From Camarhynchus parvulus (lineage: Eukaryota; Chordata; Aves; Passeriformes; Thraupidae): a stretch of 64,000 bases of DNA. Position 1 is the stretch's first letter. Every line of letters begins with the position of its first letter. The position numbers were made by a program, and so were the translations under genes. Shown one piece after another: positions 1 to 14,037 of this stretch. Where the stretch lies: positions 4,355,501 through 4,419,500 of the forward strand of contig NC_044590.1 in assembly GCF_901933205.1 (NCBI RefSeq), given 5' to 3'. The notes under the pieces are model-generated. The model did not search any database. It saw nothing but the letters and a program-made list of their open reading frames with translations, and was not told where the DNA came from.

Positions 1-3000
1 CATTGGATCAGAACCAAGTCAGAATTAAATTTAGGCTCATGAAACTTTGTTCTCCGATTTGATTCTCAAAGCTGCTAATCCTAAATTATCATGAGAAAAC
101 ATGTTAAAAAAAAGAGACATAAAGACATCAGAGCAGCTGAGCTTTCAAATGGAAAGTCAAGTCAGACCTGCTGTCTGCACGCTCTTTACTCTCTGGAAAT
201 GGGATGTTGTAATTGCCTCCTGATCGGGCCTAATTGTGCTTACCTAAACCTGCAATGACTCTCCCCATTTACAGAAATCTTAAGAAAGCTTCTTCTGTGA
301 GCCATTGCAAGCAAACAAACAGAAAATTGAATAAATCATCCCACAAAAATCAATTATTGAGGCAACAATTATTTCTGACTGGTTTTTTCACATCTGGCTG
401 TGGTTTGCGGTGTTTTTCAGTGTGAATACCAAAGACTGTGAACCATGCCACAGAACTCAAGTTTGGATGCCAGCACTGAAAAGCAGAGTTGTAGCTCACT
501 AATGAGATCCAGACAAACAGCAAGGAGGAAAATGCAAATAACACAAAGGAGGAGGAAAAGCATAAAAAAATTAGGAAACATTTTCATTATTCTTTCCCCT
601 CTCCTATTGACATCTCAAGTAATTGTCTGGGACAGGCTTTCCGTAGCTCCCACTTAAGAAATAGTTAAAGGTCATGCAGTTTGGCCAGGCAAGATTAGCC
701 ATCCTTACAGGCTAATAAAATCAATGTTCAGACAACATCACGGCCTGCATTTAGATGTATATCTTTTAGAACAGCCCAGCTGCACAGAGTGCAAATTGAT
801 GATGAAAACTTTTCAAAGGTTGTTCCATTCTTACAGAAAAAAACATTGAGTTATCCAGTTTGTAGAGCAGCCAGTTTCATTTGAGCAGCCTGTTTGCTTG
901 TCTGTCACTGCTTCTAGTCTAAACTTCAAAATCCCATGCAGGACAAATAATAATAAAGTAAATAAATTATATATCCAAGTGACAACAACAAAGCCCTCTT
1001 AAATTACTAATCCTGGACTCTATTTGTGTGAGTGGTCATGAGCAGACAGCAGCACTAAATATTAGTTTTTGTTCCCATTAACATCTCAATGTGTAATTAT
1101 TATTGTTTGTATTACAGCAAGCAAGAAATGTCAGCCCTGTTGCTAAAAATAAGAAGGTTGCCAGTAGGTCTCCTGAAGGTTCAAATATTTCATTAAATGG
1201 TTTTATGTTAGGTAGGTAACTATGCTGGTGATAATATAGTGTAATGGTAATATAATAGAAGCTACAAATAACGTTTTATGACTGTTTTGTTCTCTGTACT
1301 ACAAGTCTGAATGGTTTCCCTTACAAGCCAAGCAGAAGGTGTTTTATAACAGTGTCTTAAAACCTCCTAATTAGCAGCAGTTTTAAGATACACACTTCTT
1401 GGCAATCTTTTGGGGATCGATCGAGAATAACTGTAGCAGACTTTAAATCTTCTGCCTGGAAAGATTATCCTAATTCTTTTTCTAATTCCCCTGTCCCAAG
1501 GCACCATGACTGGAGGTTTCTGAACAAAACAGTGTCGTGCTGGCTCTGCTGGCATGTAGGTCAGGCACTCCAGAACCACCATTAGCCTGTGCTGTGCTTT
1601 GAGGGGGGAAATTTTATCCAACCCATTTTCGTATCACACCCCAGAAGCTGTTGGACCTCCACATTTAACCACACAATTAAAAAATCTTTACAATACGTGG
1701 CACTCCAGTTCTTTGGCAATGCCTTATTTCCTCCAGAAAAAAAATCTCCCCATGTATTCACATTCCATGGGGTCTTTTGGCTCTCTGATTTATCCTGTGT
1801 CCTCAAAATAGATCATTATTATGATCACGTGCATTTACAGAGGCAGCAGAGATGGATATTCATTTTAGAGTATTGCAGAGATGGAACTCATTTTAGGATG
1901 ACATTTTAGTCATTGTTTTCTAAAGCACTGTTTTGCCATGATTTAGTACTCGTGTGTATCAGTTATAGAAGTGTCATATTTGATGTCCTCAGTGTTTCTT
2001 TTCCTCCTTTCTGTGCTGGTTGGTATAATTTATATGAATGCTTTAACACCCCCCCTCCCATGTGTGGTCTACTTGTAATGTACATATAATTACCAGCCAT
2101 CTTCCAGCTTTTTTTTGGCTATGTGGAAGTATTTTTAAATCTATTTCAGTCCTGCCAGTGGATATGTACCCACACACATGCACACACATTTTGGGAGCAT
2201 GGTTATTTGGGCTCTCTAACATACTGTGCCTCCCTGATAACGCCTTCTCGAGAAGGGAACAAAATGTCTTGGAGATAACAGTATTCTGCAGCACAATGTA
2301 CAGAAGGGAAAGCTGGTTTTTATTCTTGCTAGGCTGGCAGGCTGTCTCAAAGGAGACAGGCTAATTTGAATGGGGTTCAGGTTGCTGTATCCTAAGTTTT
2401 CCTGTAGTTCCTGAAATTATGTTTTTAAGCTTACTGGCAGCTGCAGGTTCTCATCCTGATGTGCAGGTGAGCCATCCTTAGCAAAGAACAAACCTGCAGG
2501 ATTCAGACAACTCCATCACTTAAGGATTCAGAGATGGAGGAGTATCTGCAAATGCATCACACTGTGCAGTGAATCAGTTCTCTAAAGCAAGCAGCAAAAT
2601 GTAAATAAAATACTTAATTTTTGGTGTGGCCTCAAAGACTCCAATTGGCTTTGGTAGATTTGGTACTGGTACATATTAACAGTGTCATTGGGAGCTTGTG
2701 TGCTACAGGCTGTGCCTCTAAAACTCAGGGTCTGCTTGTGAAAATCGGATTCACAACATTCAGGCAGTCAAATCTCTTCAGCTTCCTCCTACTTAAAAAA
2801 AAGGCTTAAAAATGAAGGAATTGGTGTCCTTCAGAATCTGCTTTCAGCCCTAGTTTGTAGAGGATCAATATACAAATGTTGGAGCTCTATTTCTGTGTTT
2901 CAGGGCTACTCATTTCTTCAGCTGATAGCACATCAGCCTTTAATCCCCCCAAGTGGCTTTCACTGCTGCATAAACTGCCAAATTTGCATTTGTTTTGAAG

Positions 3001-6000
3001 AGTTTGTTTGCGCACAGAGGTTTCAAAAGCTCGGAAATCAAAATGTAGCCACTGGTCTCTAGATATTATGAATCCTGTAGTTTGTTATTCCACTATGGAG
3101 ACTAATAAGAAGCTGACTTCATCTGCAGTAGAGTGAGCAGTTCCCATAAAGACCCCGAGCTCCGAGGCGCGATGCCACGGCCAGCACATCCGCATTGCCT
3201 GGCAGGGCTCTCCAGGAGAGAGAGCAGCCCCAGCCCCTGAGCTGCTCCACTGGGCTCTCCCCCTCCCTCCTGTTATCTTCCTTCTTTTAAAAAGGCATTT
3301 GCAAGCAACATCTGTCCTCGGAGCAGGGCTGAGAAACGCGCACCTGTACGGGAACAGGAGACAGATGAATGGTCATGTCTCGCTTCTTCTGCATGAAGAT
3401 GCAAAGCAAATGTTGGCCATCAGGACCATCAAGTTGCTGTGGACGCTCCCTGGAGTACACGTTCTCTAAAACTACGCAAAATCTGCCTGGCAGTTTGTGA
3501 AATATGTCATCTGCTTTCCATATGTTTCCTTTCCAAACTGAGGGCGATGTCAGAAAATATAAAGTTGCTTCCCCGCGCAAAGGGTGCAGGTGCCCCGGTG
3601 AAATTCCCTTCCCAACATGGCTTAAATTTGCACTTTTCCACAAGAAATCTTGGGTTTTAAATGGATATGGGGCTGTGGACTGTTGTTTTAATGCGCATTA
3701 TACATCGCTGTTGCAGAGAGAACATGTTGTACATCAGTGCATTGCATCTTGGTGCTGTCTGATTTTCACCCCATGCTTGATTTTTTTATAACAAAACCAA
3801 AACACTTTAGGAGGGGAACAGTGTGCTCTCCCTGTGAAGGTCTCCCTTCTCAACTTTGTCTTTCTGTGTTGTATTCTCCCAACTGAACTGGAGTCACTGG
3901 TGACTTCAGACACATCAGACACTTATTTGGGTTGTTTGACCATCCTGTTCATCTCCTGCAGGCACAGTCTGTTGGCAGTTCTGGGTGGCAATGGATGCAA
4001 ATCCATTGGAGTTAGAGAGGAGGATGGAATAAACCACAAGGTCTGTCTTCTAATCAGATATACCAGGTTGTATTACCTGGTTCAGGATCACCTTATAAAA
4101 AACTTGGAGGATGTATGATAATAAATAGAGAACCTTGATAATGTGTTTGAGCAACAGCCTGATGTAGCTCTGGCCTGTGCACATGGGTTTAGGCTCCTGC
4201 TTGCAGACATGGCTGGGAAGATGCTTTGGGTAACCAAATGATCCCTGTAATAGTTTCTGTTGGATAAAATGCTGTGTGGGGTGGGCAGAGGCTGGGGATG
4301 TGATAATGTGACACTATTTTCCTCCTTTTTATGGGAAAGTTGTCAGTGTTGCTTTAAATCCTCATTAGAATTCAAAGAGCCCTAACATCGCCAGCACTGT
4401 TTCAGGATTAGAATTTGTTAATTAATTTAATCCTCTCCCCTTCTTCATCTTCATGGATTCTGCAGTGACAGATGGTAAATCCTTAAGACTTCAGTAGGAA
4501 TAAAGGGTTAAAATCCAAAGGCCTGGATTAGATGGGATTGCAAAAAGTGCATGGACAATTCTCAGTGTCTGTTTTATGTTTTGCCAACTTCTTGGGGGCA
4601 GGGGGCTGAAGTGCAGAGCAGGCAGAGTCCCTGGCTATTAGCACTATTTAGTTATAGTAGACAAGATTTAGAGCTGTGTTTCCTGAGCATGTCACCGTAA
4701 TAACTTACTTGTTTGTTACAACTGTTTTCCAAAATCACAGGATTGTTCCCTAATGTGTTGGTGAATAATGTTTTTATTATTCCTGTCTGCAGTAAAGGGC
4801 ATCTCAGTGCCTCCAAAATCACTCTTGTAGTAAAACCGCTGCCATTTTATCATTTTAATAGAATAACAGTTTTGTATAATGTTGCAAATATTACCCTCCA
4901 ATATACGATGGTGACAGTAGCAGCAGAAGACAGGCACTTTTACAGCACAAAATTATTACCTTGTTTAGATTATCAGATAAAAATTTTACCATCACATTAA
5001 AATGAAAATGAAATGAAGGCCAATAAAAGGCAGAAGGGCCCTGTCCAAGCAGGAGCCCTGGGAGGTTGGCTGCTGGCCACAGGGGCTGCCAACCTGCCTG
5101 GAGGGCGCCTGGCCAAGGAAGCCACGCTGAGAGGTCGCCAGCTGATTTTACACGGAGAAATTCAGCTGCCCAAAATGCTGCTGCCAAGCGAGGATCACCT
5201 CCTGGAAAGGTTTTTAAGGTGTAGCAGTAAAAGGGAGGAATACAGAGGAAGCCTCGAGCTCTCTCTTATTGCGTCGCTGGGAATAAGAGTGAAAAATAAG
5301 GAGGATCAGGCCTTTTGAAAATGTTCTTCCTATGTAGGAGTCAAACCCTTGGGGGGATCAATACGGCTCTCACTGATTTGAATCAATACCAGCGCAACCT
5401 GTTAGAAGGAGGAATATGCCATGAAACCACTGGGCTGTAGGAGAGCAAGCCAGCCGTGGCACGTCCTGTAACACATCCCTGCCTCCTGCAGTGCCCTGGG
5501 CTTTATCACTTTGCCCTGGCTCTGCCAGGAGAGGCTGAAAAACTCAGGAAGAGGTTGTCCCTTGTCTCCAGCACTGCTAAGAGGGAATGAGCAGGATTCT
5601 GCTCTGTGAATGGGCACCAGCACTGCAGCCTGCTTGTCTAAAATCAGATTTGTGGCTGCTTCTAGAAGGTCAGTGCAAATTAAATTGTTACTTGGTGTCC
5701 AAAAGATTCAAAACCTGTTTCAGTCTCGTTATTCTCTTACTGCGTGTTTTTTCTCTTTCATTATTTACATATTTGGTATCTGCTTTTAATACCTCCTGTT
5801 GGATTTGTCTGATGCTCATTAATATCTTCCCTACTGGCTCATACAGGTTTTATACCCCAGTGTGCAGATACAGGGAGATCTTTCTACTTGATCACATGGC
5901 TGCAACTGATTTCTTTCCCATCTCTTCTTCCTATTTTTTCCCTGCCACAGTATCACACAGATGTATCACCAGGTTCAGCACTGGATTCATGTCAGGGTCC

Positions 6001-6539
6001 TGCTCCTCCTTTTATTACCCTTGGGGAATATCGTGCAATTCCCATTCACCAGGAGCAAAGCAACTTCTGGTTTTGAAATGCTGGCTTCTGCAGTTCAGTT
6101 CTTCATGTGTCACCTAAATCCTAAAACATTTCAAATCTAAAAAAGTTTATTTCTTTGGATGCTTGGGATACCACAGTGAGCTCATCAGTCTGTTGAGAGC
6201 AGTATTTGTGTCTTTAACCTGTGCTGGCATCAGTAGTATTGCAGGGAACTGGATTCTAAACTGGAGCTTGATTAGTAGCTCCCAAAAGAGCAGGACAGGT
6301 GAGTTTTCCTTGCTGAAAGGAATTGATAAGTTCAAGGTAGAGGTTTCCAAGTACTGTGTGATACTCTGTGCTAACAATGTTTGGGATATCTCCTAGCCCA
6401 TCCCAATCAATGCAGAATAAGGTCTACCAGCATTGGTGACAGTTGCATGTGTAATATATATGCAGATATACTCAGAATAAATCAGTGTAAACAATGCTGA
6501 AACAGTGGGACAATCCATTACCAGAAATAAATGGGCAGG

Positions 6540-7150
6540 GACCTGCTGCAGAGCTGGATCAAAGAGCCATGCCCTGCCTCCTCCAGGGGAGCTTGCAAAA
6601 GGTGTAGAGCAAGCTGGCAGCTCTGGGATGTGGTCAGTGGATGCAGCTTTGGAATAATGAAGCTCCTTTATCTGATCAGAGCCTGTTGTACCCTCGCAGG
6701 AGGCAGAGCTCCCTGCAGCACAGCTGGGGTTACATCAGCACAGGTGAGGCAGCCCTGGTACTGTGAGCAGCCTGGCCAGCCCAGGCCAGTGCCCTGCAGA
6801 GCTCCAGCCCTGCTCCAGCAGCCACACAGCTCCATTAGCCTGGCACTGTGCCCTGGCAAGCACCCCCAAACCCTCAGCAGGACCAATTAGCCAGGGCAGG
6901 CACAGCCACGCTGCCTCCAGCGCTGCTCGCTGTGCCCTGCAGACACTGCAGCCCCTGTGCCACACTGAGTGGCCAGCTCTGCCCCATACTCCTGATCCCT
7001 CAGTGTTTCCTTGGATCCCACCTTTCCTGGACATTGGCTCTCTTTCTTCCTGTTGTGCTCTTCATACCAAGCACTGCTGCAAGGGCAGGGAGTGGTACCA
7101 GCACCTCTGGCCATGCCCCAGTGGAAATTCCCCATCCTCAAATGTCCCAG
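6540..7150. other. GC-rich unique segment in intron 4
   Basis: About 600 bp with higher GC, many CAGC/CTGC words and few CpGs. Overlapping open frames on both strands arise from the low stop-codon density. I recognise no protein or mobile element here. Confidence 0.4.
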
Positions 7151-10100
7151 CTGCCAGAGTTAAGGCACAATTTGCCTATCCCAGCACAAATGGAACAATA
7201 TGGTGTCTCATTTCTAGCCTCTCTTTCCGTGGCTTTGCTCTGCTAATTTCTTAAATTAGGAATTTTTCACATGAAAGGTTTCTTTCTGACTTCCATCGGC
7301 ATTTGTCAGATTCTTAGGGCAGAGGGCAAAACTCAGAACCTGCGTTGGGGAGTGCAGTTCCATTGATGTCAGCAGAAATGTGCCTGCTTACATCAGTCTG
7401 GAATTTAGCCCACAGTGGTTCTTTTGTAGCATCAGAAAGCTCTGTGTGCACCTGAGCTGAATGTCCACGCTGTAAGATCAGAGTGTGGCTGGGACAATTG
7501 GCATGTGGGTAATTGGTACATTTCTGTAAGAGAAAATGGTTCATGATCCTTATAAAGGAAAATAAAATAAAGTAATGCTATTCCCCACTGACATATTAAG
7601 TGAATTGATAGTGTTTGAAAAGGCAGGTATTAAATCTGGAAGCAGCATGAGTGTTATGAAGTAGCTAGCAGTTTTATCCCAGCAATTTAAAATTCCTATC
7701 ATTCAGCTCTCGCTGATTTGAAAGTCACACATTTATTTTAGATTGTAGCCATGAATTTCTTGGGAATTACCTGACATGAAAGCATGGAAGAGTCACTTGA
7801 TATGAACTGACAAGACAATATCAAAGAAAACATCTTGATACACTTAATCCAGTTGTAAGTGACTTCATAAAAAGTTTTTTCATCCAGCCTTGTTACTCAT
7901 TAGGAGCATCTTGGTATTAGGAAAGCCATTAAGTTGGCTGAAAACTCTGGGCATCCTGTAGGGCAATAATCCAAAGCATCCCTGGAGATCTGATTTCAGA
8001 TTTCAGATGGATTAGGGCTTTTTCTCTCCTTCTGTGCATCGTTTACTCACAAGTATGAATTGTCTGGCTCTTTATTTCCTTGCTGTGCCGTTACTGTGGA
8101 AAATACTACACAAACATTCAGCATGTCAGGATAAGAAACTGTTACTGGGAGAGCCTGAGACTGCACTGGTGTGTGTGTTAGAGGACAGGGCTGAAGTTCT
8201 TGCCTTTGGATTGTATCTGTGCTGCTCTGCTGTGTTTGTTTAATGCTGCCAGCTTTCATGATCACTAAAAATTCCCCAGCTGATCTGTGCTTTGAATTAG
8301 TTCAGATGGAAGGTGCGGGAGATGAAGCAAACGAGGAGCCCAGATGCTTTTGGCAGGATGTGACACCACCGCTGGTCTGATGGAGATGACCAGATGTTGC
8401 AGGACACGGGAGATGGCTGCTGTGCCTTTGCCTGTCCCTGCCCTGCCGCGATGTCAGAGCACAGAGATGTTCTGGCTCGTGCTGCTGGGGAGCTGTCTCC
8501 TCCCATTACTGCACCAGATGATGTGGAAAGCCTGACCCTTTTCCCATGTGTGTGATATGCAGGCCATCAGGCACACGGGCTGTCACAGGCAGCTGTTGCC
8601 CCCAGGAAAGGACAGCGTGGTGCCAGAGGAGGGGGCACACGCTGCCCAAGCACCTGCAGATCCTTCTGAGGATGCAGGATGTTCTGCTGGGCTTCTCTTG
8701 GCGCTCCCTCCTGGGGCAGCAGCTCTGCTCCAGGTCACATAGTGATTAATAAAGAGTTCATTCCCCCTCATGCTTAGTTAAAATGAGCCATCCAGCTCTG
8801 TTCTGGCTCCTCTCTGATAGGAAGCTGGGAGGAACAGGATAGGGAAGGATGGATGTGTTTGCCTTCCCTCCCCTGAGAGGAGGAAATAGAAATCTGCACT
8901 GGGCTTTTCTTTTGTGTTGGCTTTAACTTTATGGTCAGCATCTGTCGCTGACGAGCAGTGGGAGCTCTGAAGTGCTGACCAGCTCTTTTCACAACCCTTT
9001 AAATAACCAGAAAGACACAGAAAGTAATAAAAAGAGGAGATGAGAATCCATATTAAAGGCATTAATAACTTGAACAGAAGTCTCTATTTAAATAATGTTT
9101 TGAAAAATACTGTCAAATATTTTTCTGTTGTATGGGCTTTGCAATGCAGCCTTTTCCCCCTAAAGACCTGGGGACTGTAGTGTGCCAAGTCACACAAGGG
9201 AAGTTCTGCATTCAATGATTTTTATTAAAATTCTTATAAGATGGTGGTGCTCTTCTGTCATCACTGTCAGTAGAAAGAAACATCAAGACCCTTGTACAAG
9301 GAAGGATTTAATTGCTAGAATCACAAGTGTTTATTGTCTTGCAAAACTTCCAGTGGATGTGTTTCTTTGTTGGGACTAAATGGAAATAGGACTGAAGATC
9401 AGTGTTGTTCTCATGAGAGATCCTGGATGTTTATGTACCTCATACCCTTTTTTGAAAATTATACTGTATCTGCAAAAACATACTGCTTAAAGAATGAGCA
9501 ATCAGATGTTTCCAAGGCATCTTCTAACTCCTTGCTTGTAAACAGAATTCTTTATTAAGTGAGCCATTTTTAACAGGGTTTTCTAGGAAAACAAATTTGA
9601 ATTGCTCTGTGCTCTGGGCATGTGGCATCTCACAGACCTCACTGGGCAAATCAGTGTTTTGAAAGAATCTGCTTGTTAAAAGCAGGAGGCTGTGACTTTG
9701 TAAGTGATAATTGTATATTCTCTGTACCATGCCAGTATCTCTGTGTGTGCCTGCACACCACGCCTGTCTCTGCACTATCCTGGAGCCTCATGAGAACCTA
9801 ACATGGAACTACACTTCCCTTAATCAAATCCAGCTTCCAGTTTCTGAGGAAAACAAACAATTTCCCCCCATGTTTGCTGTCATACTTTCACACATCATAT
9901 ACACAGAAACCCTTTTCTGCTAATTTAATAATTATGACAGTTCACCCCTTCTTTCCTTCACACTAGAGCAGCAATACATTTTGAGTCACATCAGTAGCAT
10001 TCCCGCTGACCAAGATTATAGCTCAGCAGGAAAACAAGTCATTCCAAATTGTCTCCTGGCGTAAACATTTTGGATCACTTTTATATTACAGCTGAAAGGG

Positions 10101-10801
10101 GAAAAATCTTGGGTTTCAGAATCTTTTGTGCTCTTGTCATGGGAAAAATGACAGGGCTTTTATTTCTACAATGAGAATTACTTTTGCTTCTTTTTACTGC
10201 TTTAGCAATAACAACTTTTAAAGAAAAAAAATAGCTGTGTTTTTAGTCTGCTGTTTTTACACATGTATCTGCAGATTAAAGACTCCCTAGGTACCTATTG
10301 ACACAATAGACTATAACAGCTCCTCCAGAGCCGTGTCAAACTGTTATAATCAACCCTGTCAGTGATCCACAGATAATAGGACATTAAGAGGGGCTTGAAC
10401 CATATCTTTGAATCCCAGCTGGGTATCTGAAGTGATGTGGAGGTTGCAGCTCTTCAGCCCATGCTCCAGTCACACACTTGAGGTGACCACTGAGGTGACA
10501 CTTGCTTGGGAGCAGCATGAAGGGGAGGATGAACAGCATCTCCCTGGTTGAACATTGTGGTTTGGCATGGCAGCATGGCTGGAAGAAGGGCTCCCACCAG
10601 CTCCTGCTGTTCTCTGCACCTGTGCTCTGTCACAGGTTGAAGGGTTTGTCTGGAAAGCCTTGGCACTGGGGCCTTTGGTGGGCAGTGTTCTGTGTGGTTT
10701 TCTACCACAGAGCTGTCAGTCAGGCCTCTGGTATCTGGGTATTTGTTGGATGTTTGTTCTTTTCTGTCGTTGGTAAAGTGCTGCTGGAATTGTCATCCAT
10801 C

Positions 10802-10856
10802 CATATATATATTTCTATATATATATCTATATAAATCTCTATATATCTCTGTATAT
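10802..10856. repeat. AT-rich imperfect (TA)n/(TCTATA)n repeat
   Basis: CATATATATATTTC is followed by repeats of TCTATATA and TCTCTATATATC, giving 55 bp of interrupted TA-type microsatellite. Confidence 0.85.
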
Positions 10857-13800
10857 GCAGATGCTGGTACTTATTCCGATACACTTTGAGAAAAATAGAA
10901 TTAGACAGAATGGAGCATTTAATCCCAAAATCTTCCTTTAATACTGCCCCAGATTTTCTCAAGTACCATGCAGTCAAGAAAGCCACTACAGCCTCCACTG
11001 CCATGCTGGCATGGCACAAACAACCTCAAGTGGGATTTATCTGTTTACTTTCTAAGACTGTTGAATTAATAAAAGCTGGAGAAGGGTAGTTCTGCAGTTG
11101 ACAACAATATGGTGCTGCTGGTCCTTCCAAGCTATTTAAAATGCCATCTCAATTTAGCTTCTTAAATGGAAAAAAGTAAAACCCTTATTTCATCCACTGA
11201 CTCAACACTTAATTACAGCAGCTCTGGGAAGAACCCAATGTTATGAAGGTCAGTAAAGTTATGACCCTCCAGTATTCAGGCCTGATTTCCTCCCTTAAAA
11301 AATTTAAAAGAAATCCCTTTTGTACCTCACAGGCCTTAAGGTTTGTGTGTTTTAATGGATGTCTGGCTGTCACATAAATATATAGCTTTAAAGACAATGA
11401 AATGTTCTAGGCAGTAAAAGAGGCCAGTTTAAACAAATTGCTTGTGTCATGATTTCGTATTCATCCCTCAGAGAAGATGATTAGGTCCTGTGAAGACAAA
11501 AGGACAAATGATACATTTGGAGCAGGGAATTAAACCCTAACATTTCCAGGGAAAAAGAAGAAAAAACGTCTTCCTTCTTAGAGAAAATAAATTTGAGTGA
11601 AAAGTAAAACTAAATTAGTGCATATATCTAAACACACACAGAATTGCAGAGATTTTTTTCCTGTGTGAGTTAGAGAAGGTCTTCCAGAACTGTCAGTAGA
11701 ACTGATACATCTGTCTGTGTGTCTCTGGTACCCTCAGCTGGCCACGCTTGCTGCTGTCAGACTCTCCTTATTTCTGGTAGCTTTGCTGAGTTTTTGACCA
11801 TTTGAGGTGTTTGACACTTGTCTTGGGCAGAATAATTTCAGAAAGTTCCAGCTGAAACAGTTCTTTCATCTCATGCAATTAGGGTGAGGCTCAAATGCAT
11901 TTTCTCATTTTGGTACTTGCTTGTTTTCAGTTACAGGCTGTTTCAGAGCCCTTTGAAGTCGATGGAAATGTGTCCATTAACTTCAGCAGACTCTAGTTTG
12001 TCCCTAATCGATAGTAATTTGATTAAAATAGCTCTGAATGTTCTGGATCCCAGTGGATGTTGCAGTTGTTCTTTATGTTGCAATAGCCCCCAGCTCTTCT
12101 GTGCGCTGTCAGTTCTGTTTGCCAGGCTAAGGGAAAGCACAGGGAGACTTGGGAATCTCACATTTCTCTGCTTGCCAAGGGCATCTTTTTCTCCTTGTAG
12201 CTACCTGAATGAATACTCACAGCCTCCCGTGGCTGCTTACCCCAGACCACTGCATCAGTCTCTTCTCTCAGCTCCTGATTTCTTTTAAACTCAGTATTGA
12301 AGGGAAAGAGAGGAAAAGCAGCCACAGAGCTCTGCATTGAAATTGAAGTTCTGACACAGACGCAAAGTTTTCCAAATCAAAGGGAATTGATGAGCCTTGC
12401 ACTGGCAGGTGCCCCAGCTTAATCACAGCCCGAATAATCCTGAAATTTAGATTAGAGTCCATCAGCGCTGCCAGATGTAGCCACTGCCCAGTTCTGGCTC
12501 CTGTGCTGTGGTGGAGAGCCTGGCACAGAGGTGCTGAGCAGCACTGCTCAGTGGGGAGGCGCATCTTGGAGTCCTGGGCATCCAAGAGGCACGGAAGTGA
12601 TGGGTGTGCCATGTCACTGTGCATCCCTGCTAGGTGATTCAGGTCACTGAGGGGACAGCCCCACGCACCACCTTTTAATTAGAGGCACAATGCCATCCCC
12701 CAGTCATGGCCTCGAACCAAAAGGGATGAGCTTAGAGTGACTGTCAACCTCTGGATAAAGAAATGGGCAAGAGCACAAATGCCTGGGAACAGGGCCATGG
12801 AGGAAATGAATAAGATGCCCTTCCAAAGCAACTGTTTCTTTGTTAGGCTTATTAAAAATACATATATAAAAAGTAAGCTGTAACTTGTGTGCTCAACACA
12901 ACATTTTAAAAGTTCACATTGTTTTCAACCATACCCTGCTAAGCACAAACTAGGATTCATTTGGAATTTGCTAATTAATACTGGCATAGCATTGTCCCCT
13001 GCTGTTGCCCAAGTTCTTGCTTGAGAGAACTTTTTAAAGAAAAAAGAAAATATTTTATCTTGGAACAGTAAGGTGCCTCTTCAGATGTGAAGTCTGCCAA
13101 GATAGAAAAGAAAAGGGGGAGAAAAGGGGGGATTTTCCCTTTGCTTTTACTGAATTACTTTATCATCAGTAGCACAACCAACTCTTCAGTAAGGTGATGA
13201 CCAGAAATTCCATTGCAAGAAATGCTGGCTCTTTTCTCATCCACATCTTTAAGTACTAAAAGCTGGGGAAGAGTAAATCATCATTTAAACTCCGGGTATT
13301 GCAGCGGGAGAAATGATTTTGCCTCTTTTCTCTCTCTGAACTAATGGATGTGGAATCTTTCAAAAAGTAAACCAACTCCTCTTAATAAAGCTCTGCATAT
13401 AGATATTTAGCAGCTAAGCACTAAATCCATGGAATAGGGGGAAAGTGCAGAAGTAGTGGATTAATATAAAAAAGATGCTTTTTCCCCTTCAAAGCCTCCT
13501 TAAGTGCTGACTGATGGAATAAACCCTGAAAACTTTGTGCTAATTGTCATGTTCCTTGGCTTGCATCCCATTTGCTGTCCATCATCCTCTGCAGTTTAAG
13601 AAGTTTCACACAAGAGCTTTCTTCTTGTGTTTACAGGCATGCCATGTAGTGTATTCAAACCCAGGGATAGTTCAGAGGGTCAGGAAATCTTCCTCCTGCT
13701 TCTTATTAAAAAGGAAAAAAAAGATAAAGTCCTGAAGATTTAGAATTTCAAGAAACATCATTTCCCCACATACATCCAGCTCCTCAAAGGCACAAGAGCC

Positions 13801-14017
13801 AACTTTGAGCTTTCCCAGAAATAAACATGAAGAGATATCCCACTCTAATCACCACAGAAATACTGGGTCAGCCTGGCAGCCACTGGAAATGGGTGTAAAG
13901 CTGAACTTAGAGAAGCTGTGCTGGTTTATACCAGCTCAGAGAGCAGGGCATGGCTTATAAAGCAGCTGCATGGTTTGGGTGTGTGGCAGAATGTTTTCTT
14001 TTAATTTCCTCTAATAC

Positions 14018-14037
14018 AAAAAAAAAAAAAAAAAAAA
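14018..14037. repeat. Poly-A run (20 A)
   Basis: Twenty A followed by CACC and nine more A. No reverse-transcribed gene copy or SINE body was recognised upstream, so it is listed as simple sequence. Confidence 0.9.

Noticed and set aside
5587..6117. Open frame of about 176 codons in intron 4
   Set aside because: There is no recognisable domain, the composition is that of translated AT-rich intron, and there is no sign of a promoter or splice structure.
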